Below are positions 63,335-64,000 of a stretch of 64,000 nt of DNA, in pieces (position 1 is the first letter of the stretch; every line of letters starts with the position of its first letter). The translations under genes and the position numbers were made by a program. The DNA comes from Martinezella rhizogenes (GTDB lineage: Bacteria > Pseudomonadota > Alphaproteobacteria > Rhizobiales > Rhizobiaceae): assembly GCF_000799715.1 (NCBI RefSeq), contig NZ_JUHG01000001.1, forward strand, positions 218,631 through 282,630. The letters run 5' to 3'. A model generated the notes under the pieces. That model saw nothing but the letters and a program-made list of their open reading frames with translations. It did not search any database and had not been told where the DNA came from.

Positions 63335-64000
63335 TCAGTATTTATTCTTCCGGACAATCTTGTTGCCCCGCGGCCCGGTAAGCACCGGCGTTCTGCCGCG
63401 GTTTTCCTCAAGCAAGTTACGCCAACGTTCCAGTCGATCGGCGGCCAACGCGCCGGTGGCAACGGCCGCCTGTACGGCACAGCCCGGCTCGTGAGCGTGC
63501 GTGCAATCGCGAAATCGGCAAAGCGGAGCCAGATCGGTGATTTCGCTAAACAAGGTATCGATGCCGTCGGTAACATCACTCACATAGAGCGTTCTAATTC
63601 CGGGCGTATCGATGACCCAACCGCCGCCGGCAATCGCATGCAGGGATCGCGCCGTTGTGGTGTGCCTGCCCTTCGCATCATGTTCGCGGATGTCTCCGGT
63701 CTTTTGTAGGGTTTCAGACCCCGCCCCAGCCAAGGTGTTCACCAGCGTCGATTTTCCGACGCCGGAGGATCCCACCAGCGCCACGGTTTGCCCGGCGCCG
63801 CACCAAGGCTTCAGCGCGAGAATTGCGTCTGCCGACCGCGCATTCAAAATAACGACCGGCAAACCGCGCTGTAACGCCATGGCTTGCTGCTGAAATGTGT
63901 CGGCATCGGCGACGGTGTCGGCCTTGGTCAGCACCACCACCGAAGTGGTCCCCGCCTGGTTGGCCATGATGAGGTAGCGTTCCAGTCTTGCAGGGTTGAA
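63335..64000 (-). CDS. rsgA: Ribosome small-subunit GTPase RsgA, 5' part beyond window
   Basis: The frame is open to the window edge, so 222 C-terminal residues are visible. RsgA is a circularly permuted GTPase for late 30S assembly: the G4 motif TKAD comes first, then Walker A GSSGVGKST, the switch region GRHTTTARSLH and G3 DTPGIR. The C-terminal zinc-binding segment CRFRDCTHAHEPGC follows. The N-terminal OB-fold domain should lie beyond base 64000. Confidence 0.93.
   Translation of the reverse strand, partial: FNPARLERYLIMANQAGTTSVVVLTKADTVADADTFQQQAMALQRGLPVVILNARSADAILALKPWCGAGQTVALVGSSGVGKSTLVNTLAGAGSETLQKTGDIREHDAKGRHTTTARSLHAIAGGGWVIDTPGIRTLYVSDVTDGIDTLFSEITDLAPLCRFRDCTHAHEPGCAVQAAVATGALAADRLERWRNLLEENRGRTPVLTGPRGNKIVRKNKY

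Noticed and set aside
1..64000. CRISPR arrays, tRNA or rRNA genes, prophage modules, replication origin
   Set aside because: I looked for regularly spaced repeats, cloverleaf-like segments, phage structural genes and repABC-type genes and saw none.

Overview
The window is high-GC DNA of an alphaproteobacterium, most likely a Rhizobiaceae member (Rhizobium/Agrobacterium type). The evidence is the very high density of ABC uptake operons with their own LacI, GntR, DeoR or LysR regulators, an extra tail-less FtsZ of the rhizobial kind, and rhizobial-type amidohydrolases. Such clusters are typical of a chromid, a secondary chromosome or a large catabolic plasmid. That placement is inference; no replication genes are visible.

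Layout. 1-4735: a CUT1 sugar transporter (permeases, ATPase) with a GH42 beta-galactosidase. 4803-6565: a GNAT acetyltransferase and a short FtsZ. 6815-12714: a LacI regulator divergent from a polyamine-type ABC operon that ends in a nucleoside phosphorylase. 12798-14205: a broken type B carboxylesterase and a signal-peptide remnant. 14551-26662: a LysR regulator and a long operon with a second polyamine-type ABC transporter, a flavin monooxygenase, a creatininase-family hydrolase, a CocE/NonD hydrolase, a damaged nucleoside deaminase, a questin-oxidase-like protein and a metal-dependent amidohydrolase. 27125-34157: a Nudix hydrolase, then a LacI regulator with twin operators in front of an Afu-type transporter plus an inositol-monophosphatase-family phosphatase. 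34258-39005: a decaying accessory patch (chrA with two frameshifts, intact arsB, a truncated MFS gene, frameshifted hipA, a 110-bp direct repeat). 39229-45329: a GntR-controlled peptide/opine-type ABC operon. 45475-47080: a dead ISL3-family element with both inverted repeats. 47102-54578: a CUT1 transporter co-operonic with a biuret-hydrolase-like enzyme, a catalytically dead paralog of it, and allophanate hydrolase. 54977-62744: a second flavin monooxygenase/questin-oxidase-like pair, a DeoR regulator, HAD phosphatase, FGGY kinase, BtpA-family protein and SDR dehydrogenase. 62910-64000: a small protein and the 3' part of rsgA.

How the parts fit. The window holds two loci that each combine uptake, a two-enzyme oxygenase set (flavoprotein monooxygenase plus questin-oxidase-like protein) and C-N bond hydrolases. 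This looks like an oxidative route for breaking down nitrogen-rich, probably cyclic compounds for nitrogen and carbon, and I could not match it to a described pathway. In the second locus a short motif (TCAAACA) recurs upstream of the DeoR gene, the questin-oxidase-like gene, the monooxygenase/transporter divergent promoter and the BtpA/SDR divergent promoter, which suggests one regulon. All functional links are inferred from sequence motifs and gene order; no searches were run.
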